Assembly (NCBI GenBank): GCA_034437275.1
Contig: DAOTUD010000040.1
Coordinates: forward strand, 73,007-137,006
DNA length: 64,000 nt
Reading direction: 5' to 3'
Origin: TC-15 sp034437275
GTDB lineage: Bacteria > Chloroflexota > Anaerolineae > Aggregatilineales > Aggregatilineaceae
Part shown: one piece after another, positions 8,461 to 17,218 of the stretch
Position numbering within the stretch: position 1 is the first letter of the stretch
How the letters are laid out: each line of letters starts with the position of its first letter
The notes under the pieces: generated by a model
The model's database searches: none
Told to the model about the DNA's origin: nothing
Seen by the model: the letters and a program-made list of their open reading frames with translations, nothing else
Made by a program: the position numbers and the translations under genes

Positions 8461-9693
8461 GTGCCAGACGAACGGATCGAGATCGAACTGGATGAAATGG
8501 TGCATGGCGGACAGGCGTTAGCCCGGCATGAGGGCCGCGTGATCTTCGTGCCGTATGCCATCCCCGGCGAGCGCATCGCGGCGCGCATCGTCGATGATCG
8601 CGGGCGCTACGCCTTCGCCGAGGGCGTGACGCTGCTGGAGCCGTCGCCGGTGCGGGTGCGGCCCCGCTGCCCGCACTTCGGGCCGGGGCGCTGCGGCGGG
8701 TGTCACTTCCAGCACATCGACTACGACGCGCAGCCGCGCTTCAAGCAGGACGTCGTGGTCGACCAGTTCACGCGCATCGGCGGCTTCGACGATCCGCCCG
8801 TGCTGCCCACCATCCCCAGCCCAGACGCCTGGCGCTACCGCAGCCACGCCACATTTCACGTCAATGAGACGGGCGCGCTGTGCTTTGTCGGCACGGACGG
8901 CGAGTCGCTGATCCCGGTCGAGGAGTGCCACATCATCCGCCCGGAACTGCTGGAGCTGTTCGACGAGCTGGATCTGAACATCCCCAACCTGACGCGCGTC
9001 CGGCTGCAGGTCGGCTCGGCGGGCGACGGGATGGTGATCCTGAGCACCGACGACGACCAACCGCCCGAACTGCACGTCGATCTGCCGGTGTCGGTCAATT
9101 TCCTGCTGAGCGACACCGAACCGGCCAACCTGATCGGCGCCAGCCACACCGTGTACACCGTGCATGGCCGCCGCTTCCGCGTGACAGCGGGCGGCTTCTT
9201 CCAGGTGAACGTGCCCCAGGCCGAGACGTTGGTCGACCTGGTGCTGGACCGGCTCGACCTGCGCGGCGACGAGTCCGTGCTCGATCTGTACGCGGGCGTG
9301 GGGCTGTTCACGGCGTTCATCGCCGAGCGTGCGGCGCTGGTCACGTCCATCGAGAGCTATCCCCCGGCGGTGACCGACGCCGACGAAAACCTGGCCGAGT
9401 TCGACAATGTGGACCTGATCGAAGGCAGCGTCCAGGAAGTGTTTCCGCAGCTCGCCGAGGCTTACGACGCGGTCGTGCTCGACCCGCCGCGCAGCGGGCT
9501 GCACGTTACGGCGCTGGATGCGCTGGCCGCGATGGAGCCGCCGCGCATCGTGTACGTAAGCTGTGACCCGGCCACCCAGGCCCGCGACGCGAAACGGTTG
9601 GCGCGCAAGGGCTACCGGCTGGTCGAGGTGCAGCCGGTCGACATGTTCCCGCAGACGTTCCACATCGAGAGCGTGGCGACGTTCGAACGGTAG
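8461..9693 (+). CDS. TrmA/RlmD-type RNA (uracil-5-)-methyltransferase
   Basis: 410 residues. An N-terminal TRAM domain (about 1-60) carries the GxALARxxGRVIFVPxAIPGE pattern. Cys70, Cys78 and Cys81, with a fourth Cys in VEECHII, match the iron-sulfur ligands of RlmD/RumA. The SAM site is VLDLYAGVGLFTAF. DPPRSGL and YVSCDPATQARD supply the catalytic Cys that forms the covalent adduct with C6 of uridine. The likely target is 23S rRNA, but the tRNA-type (TrmA) role cannot be excluded. The start is GTG 8461, with GAGGTGG upstream. The SAM-dependent reaction and the presence of the cluster Cys make the family secure. Confidence 0.92.
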   Translation: MPDERIEIELDEMVHGGQALARHEGRVIFVPYAIPGERIAARIVDDRGRYAFAEGVTLLEPSPVRVRPRCPHFGPGRCGGCHFQHIDYDAQPRFKQDVVVDQFTRIGGFDDPPVLPTIPSPDAWRYRSHATFHVNETGALCFVGTDGESLIPVEECHIIRPELLELFDELDLNIPNLTRVRLQVGSAGDGMVILSTDDDQPPELHVDLPVSVNFLLSDTEPANLIGASHTVYTVHGRRFRVTAGGFFQVNVPQAETLVDLVLDRLDLRGDESVLDLYAGVGLFTAFIAERAALVTSIESYPPAVTDADENLAEFDNVDLIEGSVQEVFPQLAEAYDAVVLDPPRSGLHVTALDALAAMEPPRIVYVSCDPATQARDAKRLARKGYRLVEVQPVDMFPQTFHIESVATFER

Positions 9694-9713
9694 GGCGGCG
9701 GCGCGCGCAACCG

Positions 9714-9722
9714 TGCTACAAT
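9714..9722 (+). promoter_or_regulatory. Extended -10 promoter element for the Uma2 gene
   Basis: TGCTACAAT at 9714-9722 is an extended -10 (TG-n-TACAAT) 33 bases before the ATG. No good -35 is visible, which extended -10 promoters tolerate. Confidence 0.5.
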
Positions 9723-9754
9723 ACGATCAAACGAGTTGAACTGGAGGACCTGTG

Positions 9755-10405
9755 ATGGCGACCCTGACCCTTCCCGTCCCGGCCACACTCCCGGCGGGGC
9801 AGATCATCGCGACCGGGGTATCCGCCGAGGACTATCTGGCGCAGTACGCCGCGACATTTCACGAGTGGGTAGAAGGAGTTGTGATCAAAATGACGCCGGA
9901 ATCGCTGCGCCATGCGCTGCTTATTAAATATGTGCAAAACTTGCTGGATGCGTATTTTTCATTGAAACCGATCGGTCAGAGTCTGACGGCCCCGTTCGTG
10001 ATGCGGCTGGCGGCGGCGGGCAGCTTCCGCGAGCCGGATGTGCAGGTGATCCTGGACGGCAACCCCGGCGAGTTGTCCGACACGGCCATGATCGGCCCGG
10101 CGGACATCTGCGTCGAAGTCGTCTCGCCGGAGAGCGCCACCCGCGATTACGGCGACAAGCTGATCGAGTACGAGCAGGCCGGGGTGCGCGAATACTGGAT
10201 TATCGACCCGCTGCGGGAGCGTGCGCAGTTCAACCGGCTGGACGACTCCGGGACCTACGCCAGCGTCCAGCCCGACGAGTCCGGCCATTACCGCACGCCG
10301 CTGCTGCCGAAGCTGGTGCTGCACGTGCCCACGCTGTGGCAGGACGACCTGCCGGATTACTTCGCCATTGGGCGGGCGGTGCAGGCCATGTTTGCGGCGG
10401 AGTAG
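9755..10405 (+). CDS. Uma2-family (DUF820) restriction-endonuclease-like protein
   Basis: 216 residues. The PD-(D/E)xK-type core is visible: FREPDVQVIL gives the Asp, and ICVEVVSPESATRDYGDKLIEY the E-V-x-S-P-x-S hallmark followed by the Lys. YEQAGVREYWIIDP is the usual family continuation. Uma2 genes are scattered in many copies in Chloroflexota and cyanobacteria; their role is unknown. ATG 9755 has GGAGG seven bases upstream; a GTG three bases earlier is less likely. Four bases separate its stop from the convergent oxidoreductase gene. Confidence 0.88.
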   Translation: MATLTLPVPATLPAGQIIATGVSAEDYLAQYAATFHEWVEGVVIKMTPESLRHALLIKYVQNLLDAYFSLKPIGQSLTAPFVMRLAAAGSFREPDVQVILDGNPGELSDTAMIGPADICVEVVSPESATRDYGDKLIEYEQAGVREYWIIDPLRERAQFNRLDDSGTYASVQPDESGHYRTPLLPKLVLHVPTLWQDDLPDYFAIGRAVQAMFAAE

Positions 10406-10409
10406 GGTA

Positions 10410-11417
10410 CTAATCCACCACCCGCGCGACCGTCACCCGCCGGCCCGATTCGGCAGCCTTCAGCATCGCCTCGACGACCGCCACATCCTGCACGCCCTGC
10501 TCGGGCGGGTTGCGGTGCGGCGTGCCGTCACGGATCGCGGCGGCAAACGCGGCCAGTTCATCCTGTACGCTCTGGTGCGGCGGCAGCGGGATGCGGCGCG
10601 TGTGCTCGTCCTGTGTCAGTTCCAGGTGATCGCGCGGCATGGCGAGCGCGCCCCGTTCCCCGACGATGCGCAGCGCCGGCGGCCAGGGAGCGTCGCTGGC
10701 ATACGTGACGGCGTAGCTGCCCACCACGCCGCTGTCGAACGTCAACGTCGCGCTGAGCGTGTCGGCGGGCGGCAGATCAGGACGGTGCTGTGTGAGCGCC
10801 GCGCTCACGCTGGCGATCTCGCCCAGCACCAGTCGCAGCCCCGCGACGTGATGCACCCCGCCATCCAGCAGGAATCCGCCCGGAAACGCCCCTGACCGCC
10901 GCCACGCGGTCGCGTAATACTTGTTGTGCGGCGTCATGTTGGTATGGATCGCCCAGTGACACAGCAGCGGTCGCCCGATGGCCCCCTCGCGGACCAGCGC
11001 CGCCGCCTGCACGAACGCGGGTTCGTAGCGCCAGTTTTCGGCCACCATCCACACCGGGCCGGGATGCCTCGCGTAGTGCGCCAGCAGTTGCCGCCCGGTC
11101 GCCAGGTCCGGCGCGGCGGGCTTTTCGCTGATGACGTGCTTCCCGGCGCGCAGCGCGCGCATGACGGCATCCGGTATGATGTGAATCGGCAGCAGCACAT
11201 CCACCGCGTCGATATCGTCACGCGCCAGCAGCGCGTCCAGGTCGCCGGTCACGTCGACCGGGTGGGGCAAGTGGTCGCGCAGCAGGGCCGCCGTCTCCAG
11301 GCGGTGGCTGTAAATTGCGGCCAGTTCGAACGTGTCGCCCAGCGCTTGCAGCGAGGGCAGGTGTGCGTCGCGGGCGAAGATGCCCGCCCCGATGAAAGCC
11401 AGACGGATGGGTGGCAT
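10410..11417 (-). CDS. Gfo/Idh/MocA-family oxidoreductase
   Basis: 335 residues. The Rossmann start FIGAGIFARDAHLPSL binds NAD(P), and VISEKPAAP is the EKP signature of the family, whose Lys is catalytic. The C-terminal half (from GFLLDGGVHHVAGLRLVLG) is the alpha/beta substrate domain and retains the HH pair at the active site. It is last in an apparent glnA-pucR-oxidoreductase operon, 15 bases after the regulator stop. The substrate (a sugar, inositol or biliverdin-like compound) cannot be deduced. Confidence 0.9.
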   Translation of the reverse strand: MPPIRLAFIGAGIFARDAHLPSLQALGDTFELAAIYSHRLETAALLRDHLPHPVDVTGDLDALLARDDIDAVDVLLPIHIIPDAVMRALRAGKHVISEKPAAPDLATGRQLLAHYARHPGPVWMVAENWRYEPAFVQAAALVREGAIGRPLLCHWAIHTNMTPHNKYYATAWRRSGAFPGGFLLDGGVHHVAGLRLVLGEIASVSAALTQHRPDLPPADTLSATLTFDSGVVGSYAVTYASDAPWPPALRIVGERGALAMPRDHLELTQDEHTRRIPLPPHQSVQDELAAFAAAIRDGTPHRNPPEQGVQDVAVVEAMLKAAESGRRVTVARVVD

Positions 11418-11432
11418 AGGGTTATTTCCTCG

Positions 11433-13049
11433 TCACAAAATGCGGCGAATGCGCAGCGCCAGGTGCACCGCTAGCCGGGTTTCGGGATTGTTCAGGTCCA
11501 GCCCGCTGATCTCGTGGATGCGGTCCATGCGGTACAGCAGCGTGTTACGGTGAATGTGCAGCCGTTTGGCGGTGCGCGTCAGGTTGCCGTTTTCCTCGAA
11601 GAACGCCTCCAGCGTGGCGAGAAATTCGGCGTTGTGCGGGTCGCTGTCGTCGGCCAGTTCGCCCAGCGTCTCGAAGTAGAAGCGGCGCAGTTCCGGCGAG
11701 CCGGCCAGCAGCGACAGCAGCCGGTAGATGCCCATCTCCCCGAAGGCGAGCGGCGAGGCCAACCGCCACTGCTGCGCCATGCGGAAGGCAGCGACGGCTT
11801 GCTGGAACGTGTCGCGCCAGCCGCTGAGCGTGACCGTCTGCTGGCTGATCCCGGCGGCGGCCTGCGCGTGGTAGCGCTCCTGCATGCGCCCCTGCACGGC
11901 CTGCGCCAGATCGCGCGCGGTGGCGGGGCTGCCTTCGCAGAAGACGATCACCTCGCTGCCGTAGGTCTGCACCAGCGCATCCAGGCCCAGCACGCTGGCC
12001 TGCTCGTTGCACAGCGCCTCGACCTGGCGGGCGGTGGGCGTGTGGTCGTGCAGCCCGCCGATGTACAGCGTGGTGTAGGCGCGCTCCGGCTGGTAGCCCA
12101 GGCGGCGCAGCCGCAGCCGCGCTTCGCTCTCGCCGATCATCCCGCCCAGGTATTGCTCCAGCACATTGCCGCGCACCCGTTTTTGCGCCTCGCGGATGGC
12201 TTTCTCTTTCGCCATCTCCAGCGCGCACACCGCCGCCCCGTGCCGCGCGAACAGCATATCCAGCTCGTCGTGGGTGTCGTGTTCGTCGAAGATCAGCGAC
12301 AGAAAGCCGCGCCCCATCTTGCCGGCCACAATCGGCGCGACGAGCCGCCGGTAGTGCAGCAGCGGCAGCGGGACCGCCACCGGGGCCGGGCTGGCCTGCG
12401 CCACTTCCATCCGGTCGCGGAACAGGGCCGGCAGCGGGTTGGCGTCGTAGAGCGCGTCTTCGATGGTGGTCCACTCCGCCGACTCGGCCAGCGGCCCGGC
12501 CACGGCCAGCGGGTGCAGCCGCTTGTCCTGCACCACGATCGTTCTGCCGGAGACCTGGGCCAGCACCGTCGCCAGGGCGGGCAGCCCCCGGTTTTCGGTC
12601 GAAAGCTGGAGCAGTTGCTCGCGGATCTCGCGGCCCCGTTCGTCCAGCGAGGCCGGGTTGCCCAGCAACACCTGCGCCAGTTGGTGCTCGATGTCGCGCA
12701 GCGCGGCGGTGTCTGGCAGCCACAACAGCGCGATGCCCAGTTCATCCGCTGCCGCGCGCGCCGCCGGGGTGATCTCGCCCTGCACGCCGATGGCGGTCAC
12801 GTCGGCGTCGGCCAGTTCGCGGATCAGGCCCACCAGCGTGAGCTTGTCGCTCAGCAGGCGCATCGCGTCCACCGCCAGCAGCGCCAGCTCGCGCCCTCGC
12901 AGGTCGGAAAACGCGGGCGGGCGTGTGTTCAGCACGCTGATCCAGCGGATCGGGCGGTGCAGGGCCTGCTGCCCGGCGACGAGCAGCGTGCCGACAGGCA
13001 GCGCCTGGCGCAGCAGATCGTGGATCGTGGGTTCGGGGGGACGTGGCAC
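11433..13049 (-). CDS. PucR-family transcriptional regulator
   Basis: 538 residues. Residues 5-125 match the PucR N-terminal ligand domain (TIHDLLRQALPVGTLLVAG, then the WISVLNTRPPAF block). A GGDEF-like middle part lies around 280-410. The C-terminal PucR helix-turn-helix is complete: NLTRTAKRLHIHRNTLLYR, then IHEISGLDLNNPETRLA. Family members regulate purine, amine or amino-acid catabolism. It sits 25 bases after the stop of a glutamine synthetase gene, which suggests control of nitrogen or amine metabolism. No strong ribosome site was needed to choose the ATG at 13049. Confidence 0.9.
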   Translation of the reverse strand: MPRPPEPTIHDLLRQALPVGTLLVAGQQALHRPIRWISVLNTRPPAFSDLRGRELALLAVDAMRLLSDKLTLVGLIRELADADVTAIGVQGEITPAARAAADELGIALLWLPDTAALRDIEHQLAQVLLGNPASLDERGREIREQLLQLSTENRGLPALATVLAQVSGRTIVVQDKRLHPLAVAGPLAESAEWTTIEDALYDANPLPALFRDRMEVAQASPAPVAVPLPLLHYRRLVAPIVAGKMGRGFLSLIFDEHDTHDELDMLFARHGAAVCALEMAKEKAIREAQKRVRGNVLEQYLGGMIGESEARLRLRRLGYQPERAYTTLYIGGLHDHTPTARQVEALCNEQASVLGLDALVQTYGSEVIVFCEGSPATARDLAQAVQGRMQERYHAQAAAGISQQTVTLSGWRDTFQQAVAAFRMAQQWRLASPLAFGEMGIYRLLSLLAGSPELRRFYFETLGELADDSDPHNAEFLATLEAFFEENGNLTRTAKRLHIHRNTLLYRMDRIHEISGLDLNNPETRLAVHLALRIRRIL

Positions 13050-13074
13050 CGGTGTCCTCGTTGGTTACGGGTAA

Positions 13075-14397
13075 TTAATACATATCCAGATAGCGGTCGT
13101 GTTCCCAGGGGCTGACGACCAGCAGGTAATCTTTCCATTCGAGCCGTTTGGCTTCCAGGAAGCGCTCGAACAGGTGCAGCCCCAGCGCCTCGCGCACCAG
13201 ATCGCTGCCCTCGAACGCATCGAGCGCCTCGTGCAGCGAGATCGGCAGCGTGGGCAGGTGGCGGCGGCGGTTGGCTTCGTACAGTTCTTCCTCCGCTGCC
13301 GGGGGCAGCGACAGCGCGTCATGAATGCCGCGCAGCCCGGCGTGCAGCAGCACCGCAAACGCCAGGTACGGGTTGCAGCTGGGGTCGCTGGCGCGCATTT
13401 CGATGCGGGCGTCGGTGTAGTCCGGCTGCGACAGGTTCGGCACGCGCAGCAGCGCGCCCCGGTTGACCTGCGCCCAGGTGATGTAGACCGGCGCTTCTTG
13501 CCCGGCCATCAGGCGCTTGTAACTGTTGACCAGCGGGGCCAGCACGGCACACGTTGCGCGGGCGTGGGCGAGCTGCCCGGCCAGGAACGCCTGCCCCTCC
13601 TCCGACAGCCCGTATTCGTTCGACCTATCCGCGAAACGGTTCGCCCCGCTGTCGCGGTCGCGCAGCCACTGGTGGACGTGCATCCCGCTGCCGGGCATGT
13701 GCGTCAGCGGCTTGGGCATGAAGGTGGCGACGCGCCCCTCCTGGCGCGCGACGGCGCGCACCGCCTGCCGCATGGTGATGATCGTGTCGGCCATGCGCAG
13801 CGCGTCCAGCGGCGCGAGGTCCAGTTCGTGCTGGCCGCCGCCCACCTCGTGATGGCTGGACTCGACCGCGATGCCCATACTGCGCAGTGTGCCGGTGATG
13901 CGCTGGCGGATGGTGCGCGCGGTGCCGGTGCTGGCGTCGAAGTATCCTGCGCGGTCATCGAGGAGCGTCTGGGGGCCGGGTTCCTGAAAAATGTAAAACT
14001 CCACTTCCGGCGCGACCATGTACTGCGCGCCGAGCGCCTCGGCGGCGTGCAGCGCCCGGCGCAGCGCCCCACGCGGATCCCCGGCGAAGGGCTGGCCGTT
14101 GGGCGTGTGCACGTCGCAGATCAGGCGGGCGACGCGCCCGGTATCGGGGCGCGGCTCCACCCAGGGCAGCACGGCAAAGGTCGACAGGTCGGGCCGCAGG
14201 TACATATCCGACTCGGTGACACGCGCGAAGCCCTCCACCGCCGAGCCGTCGAACCACACGCCGCGCTCCAACGCCGCCGGCAAGCGGGCGGCGTCGATGG
14301 CGACCGTTTTGATCAGCCCCGCCACATCGGTAAATTGCAGCTCAATGGTGCGGATATCGTGCGCGGCGATGCGCTGTTGAATGTCGTCCAGAGTCAT
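13075..14397 (-). CDS. glnA: Glutamine synthetase family protein (GlnA type I-like)
   Basis: 440 residues, the usual length of the short type I glutamine synthetases, which lack the regulatory 25-residue insert. Signature blocks are present: FTDVAGLIKTVAI, GVWFDGSAVEGF, the metal-ligand VEFYIFQ, the ATP loop KPLTHMPGSGMHVH, and the NRGALLRVP and MRASDPSCNPYLAFA blocks. The product joins glutamate and ammonia. A gamma-glutamyl-amine or -polyamine ligase role (PuuA-like) is possible because a PucR regulator and an oxidoreductase follow in the same operon. The Arg region near the adenylylation site reads NRGALLRVP, and no Tyr typical of that site is evident. An extended -10 lies 34 bases upstream. 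Confidence 0.88.
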   Translation of the reverse strand: MTLDDIQQRIAAHDIRTIELQFTDVAGLIKTVAIDAARLPAALERGVWFDGSAVEGFARVTESDMYLRPDLSTFAVLPWVEPRPDTGRVARLICDVHTPNGQPFAGDPRGALRRALHAAEALGAQYMVAPEVEFYIFQEPGPQTLLDDRAGYFDASTGTARTIRQRITGTLRSMGIAVESSHHEVGGGQHELDLAPLDALRMADTIITMRQAVRAVARQEGRVATFMPKPLTHMPGSGMHVHQWLRDRDSGANRFADRSNEYGLSEEGQAFLAGQLAHARATCAVLAPLVNSYKRLMAGQEAPVYITWAQVNRGALLRVPNLSQPDYTDARIEMRASDPSCNPYLAFAVLLHAGLRGIHDALSLPPAAEEELYEANRRRHLPTLPISLHEALDAFEGSDLVREALGLHLFERFLEAKRLEWKDYLLVVSPWEHDRYLDMY

Positions 14398-14430
14398 ATC
14401 GCAAACATCCCGTGTCCTCTACACGTTGTC

Positions 14431-14439
14431 ATTATAACA
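14431..14439 (-). promoter_or_regulatory. Extended -10 promoter of the glnA operon
   Basis: On the minus strand the sequence reads TGTTATAAT, a perfect TATAAT with the TG extension. It is 34 bases from the glnA start codon. A recognisable -35 is absent. Confidence 0.6.
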
Positions 14440-14512
14440 GGCTCGCCACCGCGCTGCCGTCTTTTGGGTGGGAATGCCGAGAAATTGGCGTCGCGCTGTG
14501 GCCGGTTGAAAA

Positions 14513-14658
14513 GCCCTCACCCTTCCGGCAGAGCCGGGTCCCTCTCCCACCCAGTGGGGCGAGGGGGAGTCACAGCGCGCGCTTTTCCCCTCGCCCCTTA
14601 TATGGGAGAGGGGACACCGCCCGCCAGGGCGGAGGGGTGAAGGCCAGCGGGTGAGGGC
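14513..14658. repeat. Intergenic palindromic repeat, family B, copy 1
   Basis: A 146-base element with perfect 10-base inverted ends, GCCCTCACCC at 14513-14522 and GGGTGAGGGC at 14649-14658. The interior is a series of CCTCTCCC/GGGAGAGG and CCCTCGCC-like blocks that can fold. The gap 14398-14926 between glnA and the small membrane gene holds this copy, copy 2 and the glnA promoter; I see no gene in it. Confidence 0.8.
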
Positions 14659-14752
14659 AAAACTGGACAGTAACTTCTGCCGACCTGATCTACTAGCCGG
14701 CAGGTTGGGACATGCTGACTGTGTTCAGACGCCGTTTGAAAAGCCCTCACCC

Positions 14753-14805
14753 TTCCGGTGGAGCCGGATCCCTCTCACTGAGAGAGAAGGGTTGGGGATG
14801 AGGGC
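14753..14805. repeat. Intergenic palindromic repeat, family B, copy 2
   Basis: A 53-base short form: GCCCTCACCC at its left end and GGGATGAGGGC at its right end. The first 30 or so bases, plus a TTTGAAAA-type left flank, nearly repeat copy 1, so both probably descend from one insertion or a local duplication followed by internal loss. Confidence 0.75.
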
Positions 14806-14926
14806 CAAAACGCGCACAAACAGAACTTCTCAAATGGCCTCTCACATGTCCCGGTCTAACCCTGTTTGCGGTTTTCCTCTTCTCAAAACACGCCGCAAAC
14901 AGGTTTTTTGCGCCCCTTGCGCGTCC

Positions 14927-15283
14927 TTACAGCAGCCCGGCAGCCCGGATCACGGCGTGCAGCCCCAGCACCCCGGCCCACGCCAGGTAACCTGCCGCCA
15001 GCATCGGCAGCAAGCTCCACCCGGCACGTGCCGCCAGCCACAGCGCCAGCGTGAAGACCGTTGTGGCTCCCACGCCGACGAACAGCGAGCCGGTGAAGGT
15101 GATGATGTCGTCCTGGGTGTTGCCGTCGGCAGCATAGACGATCCACAGCGCCAGCGGGATCGTCAGCGGCATGGTGGCGGTGATGGCGGCGATGACCTTC
15201 GAGTAGGCCTGGGCGATGGCGATCACGATGATCAGCAGGATCGAGATGAGCACGGGCAGAATTTGTTGCAGGGTGTGGTTCAT
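14927..15283 (-). CDS. Small four-helix membrane protein (DUF3147/GlpM-like?)
   Basis: 118 residues, nearly all hydrophobic, with four predicted transmembrane helices (LISILLIIVIAIAQAY, TMPLTIPLALWIVYAA, SLFVGVGATTVFTLALWLA and a C-terminal one). The start AAITATMPLTIPLALWI resembles GlpM/DUF3147 proteins, but I hold this loosely. It is divergent from the next gene with an 85-base promoter gap. Confidence 0.7.
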   Translation of the reverse strand: MNHTLQQILPVLISILLIIVIAIAQAYSKVIAAITATMPLTIPLALWIVYAADGNTQDDIITFTGSLFVGVGATTVFTLALWLAARAGWSLLPMLAAGYLAWAGVLGLHAVIRAAGLL

Positions 15284-15302
15284 AGCTGTCTACGCTCTTT
15301 CG

Positions 15303-15331
15303 TTGCAGTCTGTGGGTCGATGGTCGATAAT
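15303..15331 (+). promoter_or_regulatory. Candidate sigma-70 promoter
   Basis: TTGCAG at 15303-15308 and GATAAT at 15326-15331 are 17 bases apart. They precede the hypothetical gene at 15369 by 37 bases. Confidence 0.6.
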
Positions 15332-15368
15332 ACCGCGTGGTGGCCTGTCTTGGGAGAGGAAATCCAGC

Positions 15369-15809
15369 ATGGACTTTGTGACCAACGCATTTCGCCAGAC
15401 CATCGAGGTCGACATCCGCCCGGAAACGGTGGTGTTTCGCTGCCAGGGGCGCAGCTACACGGTCGCGCCGGTGGTGTACCTCTCGCTGGAGCGCGAAAAT
15501 CCGCGTCTGCTGGGGGTCGGCGCGCCACTGGACGACGAAGCCTACGAGCCGGTGGCGCTCTTTGCGCCGGGACCGATGCCGGACCGCTACCAGATCGACA
15601 AGGGCATCTGCCTGCAGGCGTTCTTTCACCATGCGTTCCGGCAGGTCAACCCGTCGTTTTGGTTCCGTCCGCGCGTGGCGTTCTACGGGGCCGACAGCCT
15701 GGAGCCGCTGCTGAACGGCTACGCACAGATGGTGCTCGGCACGGCAGCGGGCCAGCACCTGCACCTTTGCGTGATCCCCGCCCGCGTCACGCCTCGTCCA
15801 GCAGGGTAA
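15369..15809 (+). CDS. Hypothetical protein
   Basis: 146 residues, unrecognised. It reads as a compact soluble alpha/beta protein (RQTIEVDIRPETVVFRC, then VVYLSLERENPRLLGV). No signal peptide or membrane helix is visible. ATG 15369 has GAGAGGA eight bases upstream, and a good promoter lies just before it, so the shorter start is preferred to the longer frame from 15216. It converges on the next gene with a 23-base overlap of the ends. Confidence 0.72.
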   Translation: MDFVTNAFRQTIEVDIRPETVVFRCQGRSYTVAPVVYLSLERENPRLLGVGAPLDDEAYEPVALFAPGPMPDRYQIDKGICLQAFFHHAFRQVNPSFWFRPRVAFYGADSLEPLLNGYAQMVLGTAAGQHLHLCVIPARVTPRPAG

Positions 15810-16167
15810 TCGCATACTCGACCCGGTCGCTCAGGTCGTGGAGCAGGCTGAGCACGAACATCGACTCGTCGGCCTGGCGCGGCGGAAACAGGCGCGTCCA
15901 GTAGGTATAGGCCGCCGACAGCCGGTCCACCGCCATCAGCGCCGCGATCAGTTCCCGGTCAGCGGGGCGGGTATGCGCCAGGAAATCCACCAGCGCGCCC
16001 TGGAAGCCGGGCACCAACGCCTCGACGCGGTCCAGCACCGCCGCGAACAGCTTTTGATTCCACTGGCCGCGCTGCCGCAACCCCTCCGGTGACACTTCCT
16101 GCAACGTATCGCCCATGTCGATCAGGTAGTCGCGCAGCAGCGCTGAAATGTCGCCTTCAGCCGGCAT
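15787..16167 (-). CDS. Hypothetical helical protein
   Basis: 126 residues, all-helical composition with no recognised motif; LLRDYLIDMGDTLQEVSPEG and AALMAVDRLSAAYTYW suggest a bundle. It is convergent with, and overlaps, the neighbouring hypothetical gene. No function proposed. Confidence 0.65.
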   Translation of the reverse strand: MPAEGDISALLRDYLIDMGDTLQEVSPEGLRQRGQWNQKLFAAVLDRVEALVPGFQGALVDFLAHTRPADRELIAALMAVDRLSAAYTYWTRLFPPRQADESMFVLSLLHDLSDRVEYAITLLDEA

Positions 16168-16453
16168 GTCAGTTCATCCTTGTCCCCTCTGCGATCACGC
16201 GGCAGTGAGTGTAATCGGCGCGCGGCGGGCCGGCAAATTCCGCCGAGGTTAGGTGGACGTTTGCGCTGTATTCGAGCTTTGTACGAAAAAACACAAGATA
16301 CTTCCCTTTCGCTGGCGTGCCTGCGAGGAGTACGCTATATATTGACTTTAAGGTTTGTTAGTAGAATTAGTTAACGTATGCTTGAAGCTGTACGAAGGTC
16401 GTGTGCTTGATTCGATTAATGGTTGTGGGGGCAGAAAGCGACACAAGACAGCC

Positions 16454-16852
16454 ATGGTGCTGACGTTTATCAAGATGCCGGATGAACCAATCGTCATTAT
16501 CCGGGGAGATGTCGACTTTGATGATTATCTCCAGCAGATAGAAGGCCTCAATGCCCGGCTGGTGCAGGTGATCGAGGACTGCGGCGCGCCGTTGTACCGC
16601 ATCGCCGATCTGAGCCAGGTCGATATCAGCTACGCCGATATCCTGCTGTGGCTGGAGGCGCAGGAAGATATCGCCAGCGGGTCGTTCATCGACCAGCGGA
16701 TTCGCCCGGTGGTGGTTGGTGATCATCCGCTGATCCAGGTGGGGATCAAACAGTTTGCGGACAAGTTCAACCGGACCATAGCGCATTTTGCCACGCTCCA
16801 GGCGGCACTGGCCCACATCCGGGCCGAACTGGCGGATGATGGGGATGACTGA
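16454..16852 (+). CDS. Tandem paralogue 1 (hypothetical, possibly SpoIIAA/STAS-like)
   Basis: 132 residues. The protein shares a shared frame with the two genes behind it: F-x-K-x-x-DEPIVI at the start, CGAPLYRIADLSQVDISYADILLWLE in the middle, RIRPVVVGDHPLIQVGIKQF, and a LQAALAHIRAEL end. The alternating beta/alpha pattern would fit a small STAS or SpoIIAA-like domain; this is a guess. ATG 16454 was chosen because the 33 residues of the longer frame lack counterparts in paralogue 3. A hairpin (16855-16884) follows the stop. Confidence 0.75.
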   Translation: MVLTFIKMPDEPIVIIRGDVDFDDYLQQIEGLNARLVQVIEDCGAPLYRIADLSQVDISYADILLWLEAQEDIASGSFIDQRIRPVVVGDHPLIQVGIKQFADKFNRTIAHFATLQAALAHIRAELADDGDD

Positions 16853-16854
16853 GC

Positions 16855-16884
16855 GCCACGCCTGCCGGCCCGGCACAGCGTGGC
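16855..16884 (+). terminator. Hairpin after paralogue 1
   Basis: GCCACGC (16855-16861) and GCGTGGC (16878-16884) form the outer stem, with TGCCGG/CCGGCA as an inner stem-loop. The T-rich run follows only 20 bases later, so this is a weak terminator candidate. Confidence 0.45.
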
Positions 16885-16914
16885 AGGTTCCATCAATTCA
16901 TGACAATTTTTTAA

Positions 16915-16943
16915 TTGTAACTTAATTCAATATTTGTTATCAT
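16915..16943 (+). promoter_or_regulatory. Candidate sigma-70 promoter before paralogue 2
   Basis: TTGTAA at 16915-16920 and TATCAT at 16938-16943 are separated by 17 bases. It lies 23 bases before the ATG at 16967, leaving a very short leader. Confidence 0.55.
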
Positions 16944-16966
16944 GAAAGCATAGGCGGGTAACACAT

Positions 16967-17218
16967 ATGCCCTTTTGTGCCAAAAAGCTGTCCGATGAGC
17001 CGATCATCATCGTCACCGCCGTGCTTCCTATCGAACAACATCTCCCTGCCTTTTGGGTTCACATGGCTCGCCTGGTGGCAGAACACGGCGCGCCGCTGGG
17101 GCTGCATTATCGGTGGTGTGTTAGCGTGAAAGAGGCGCTGCACTGCATCCGAGAGGTATCTGAGCGTGGGGGGTGTGATACAGGAAGCGAGGGCCGCACC
17201 AATGGCCTTTACACTTAA
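16967..17218 (+). pseudogene. Tandem paralogue 2 with an internal deletion
   Basis: 83 residues. It begins like its neighbours (KKLSDEPIIIVTAVLP) and keeps the HGAPLG stretch, then jumps to a C-terminal SVKEALHCIREV end. The 50 or so residues between, which in paralogues 1 and 3 hold DILLW and the VVVGxHPL block, are missing. The reading frame then runs 16 codons past the usual end, into the start of paralogue 3 (17202). The protein may be non-functional, or may keep a minimal fold; the frame is intact through the junction. Confidence 0.65.

Noticed and set aside
16342..16367. TTGACT and TAGAAT as a promoter for paralogue 1
   Set aside because: The spacer is only 14 bases, too short for a normal sigma-70 promoter, so it was not listed.
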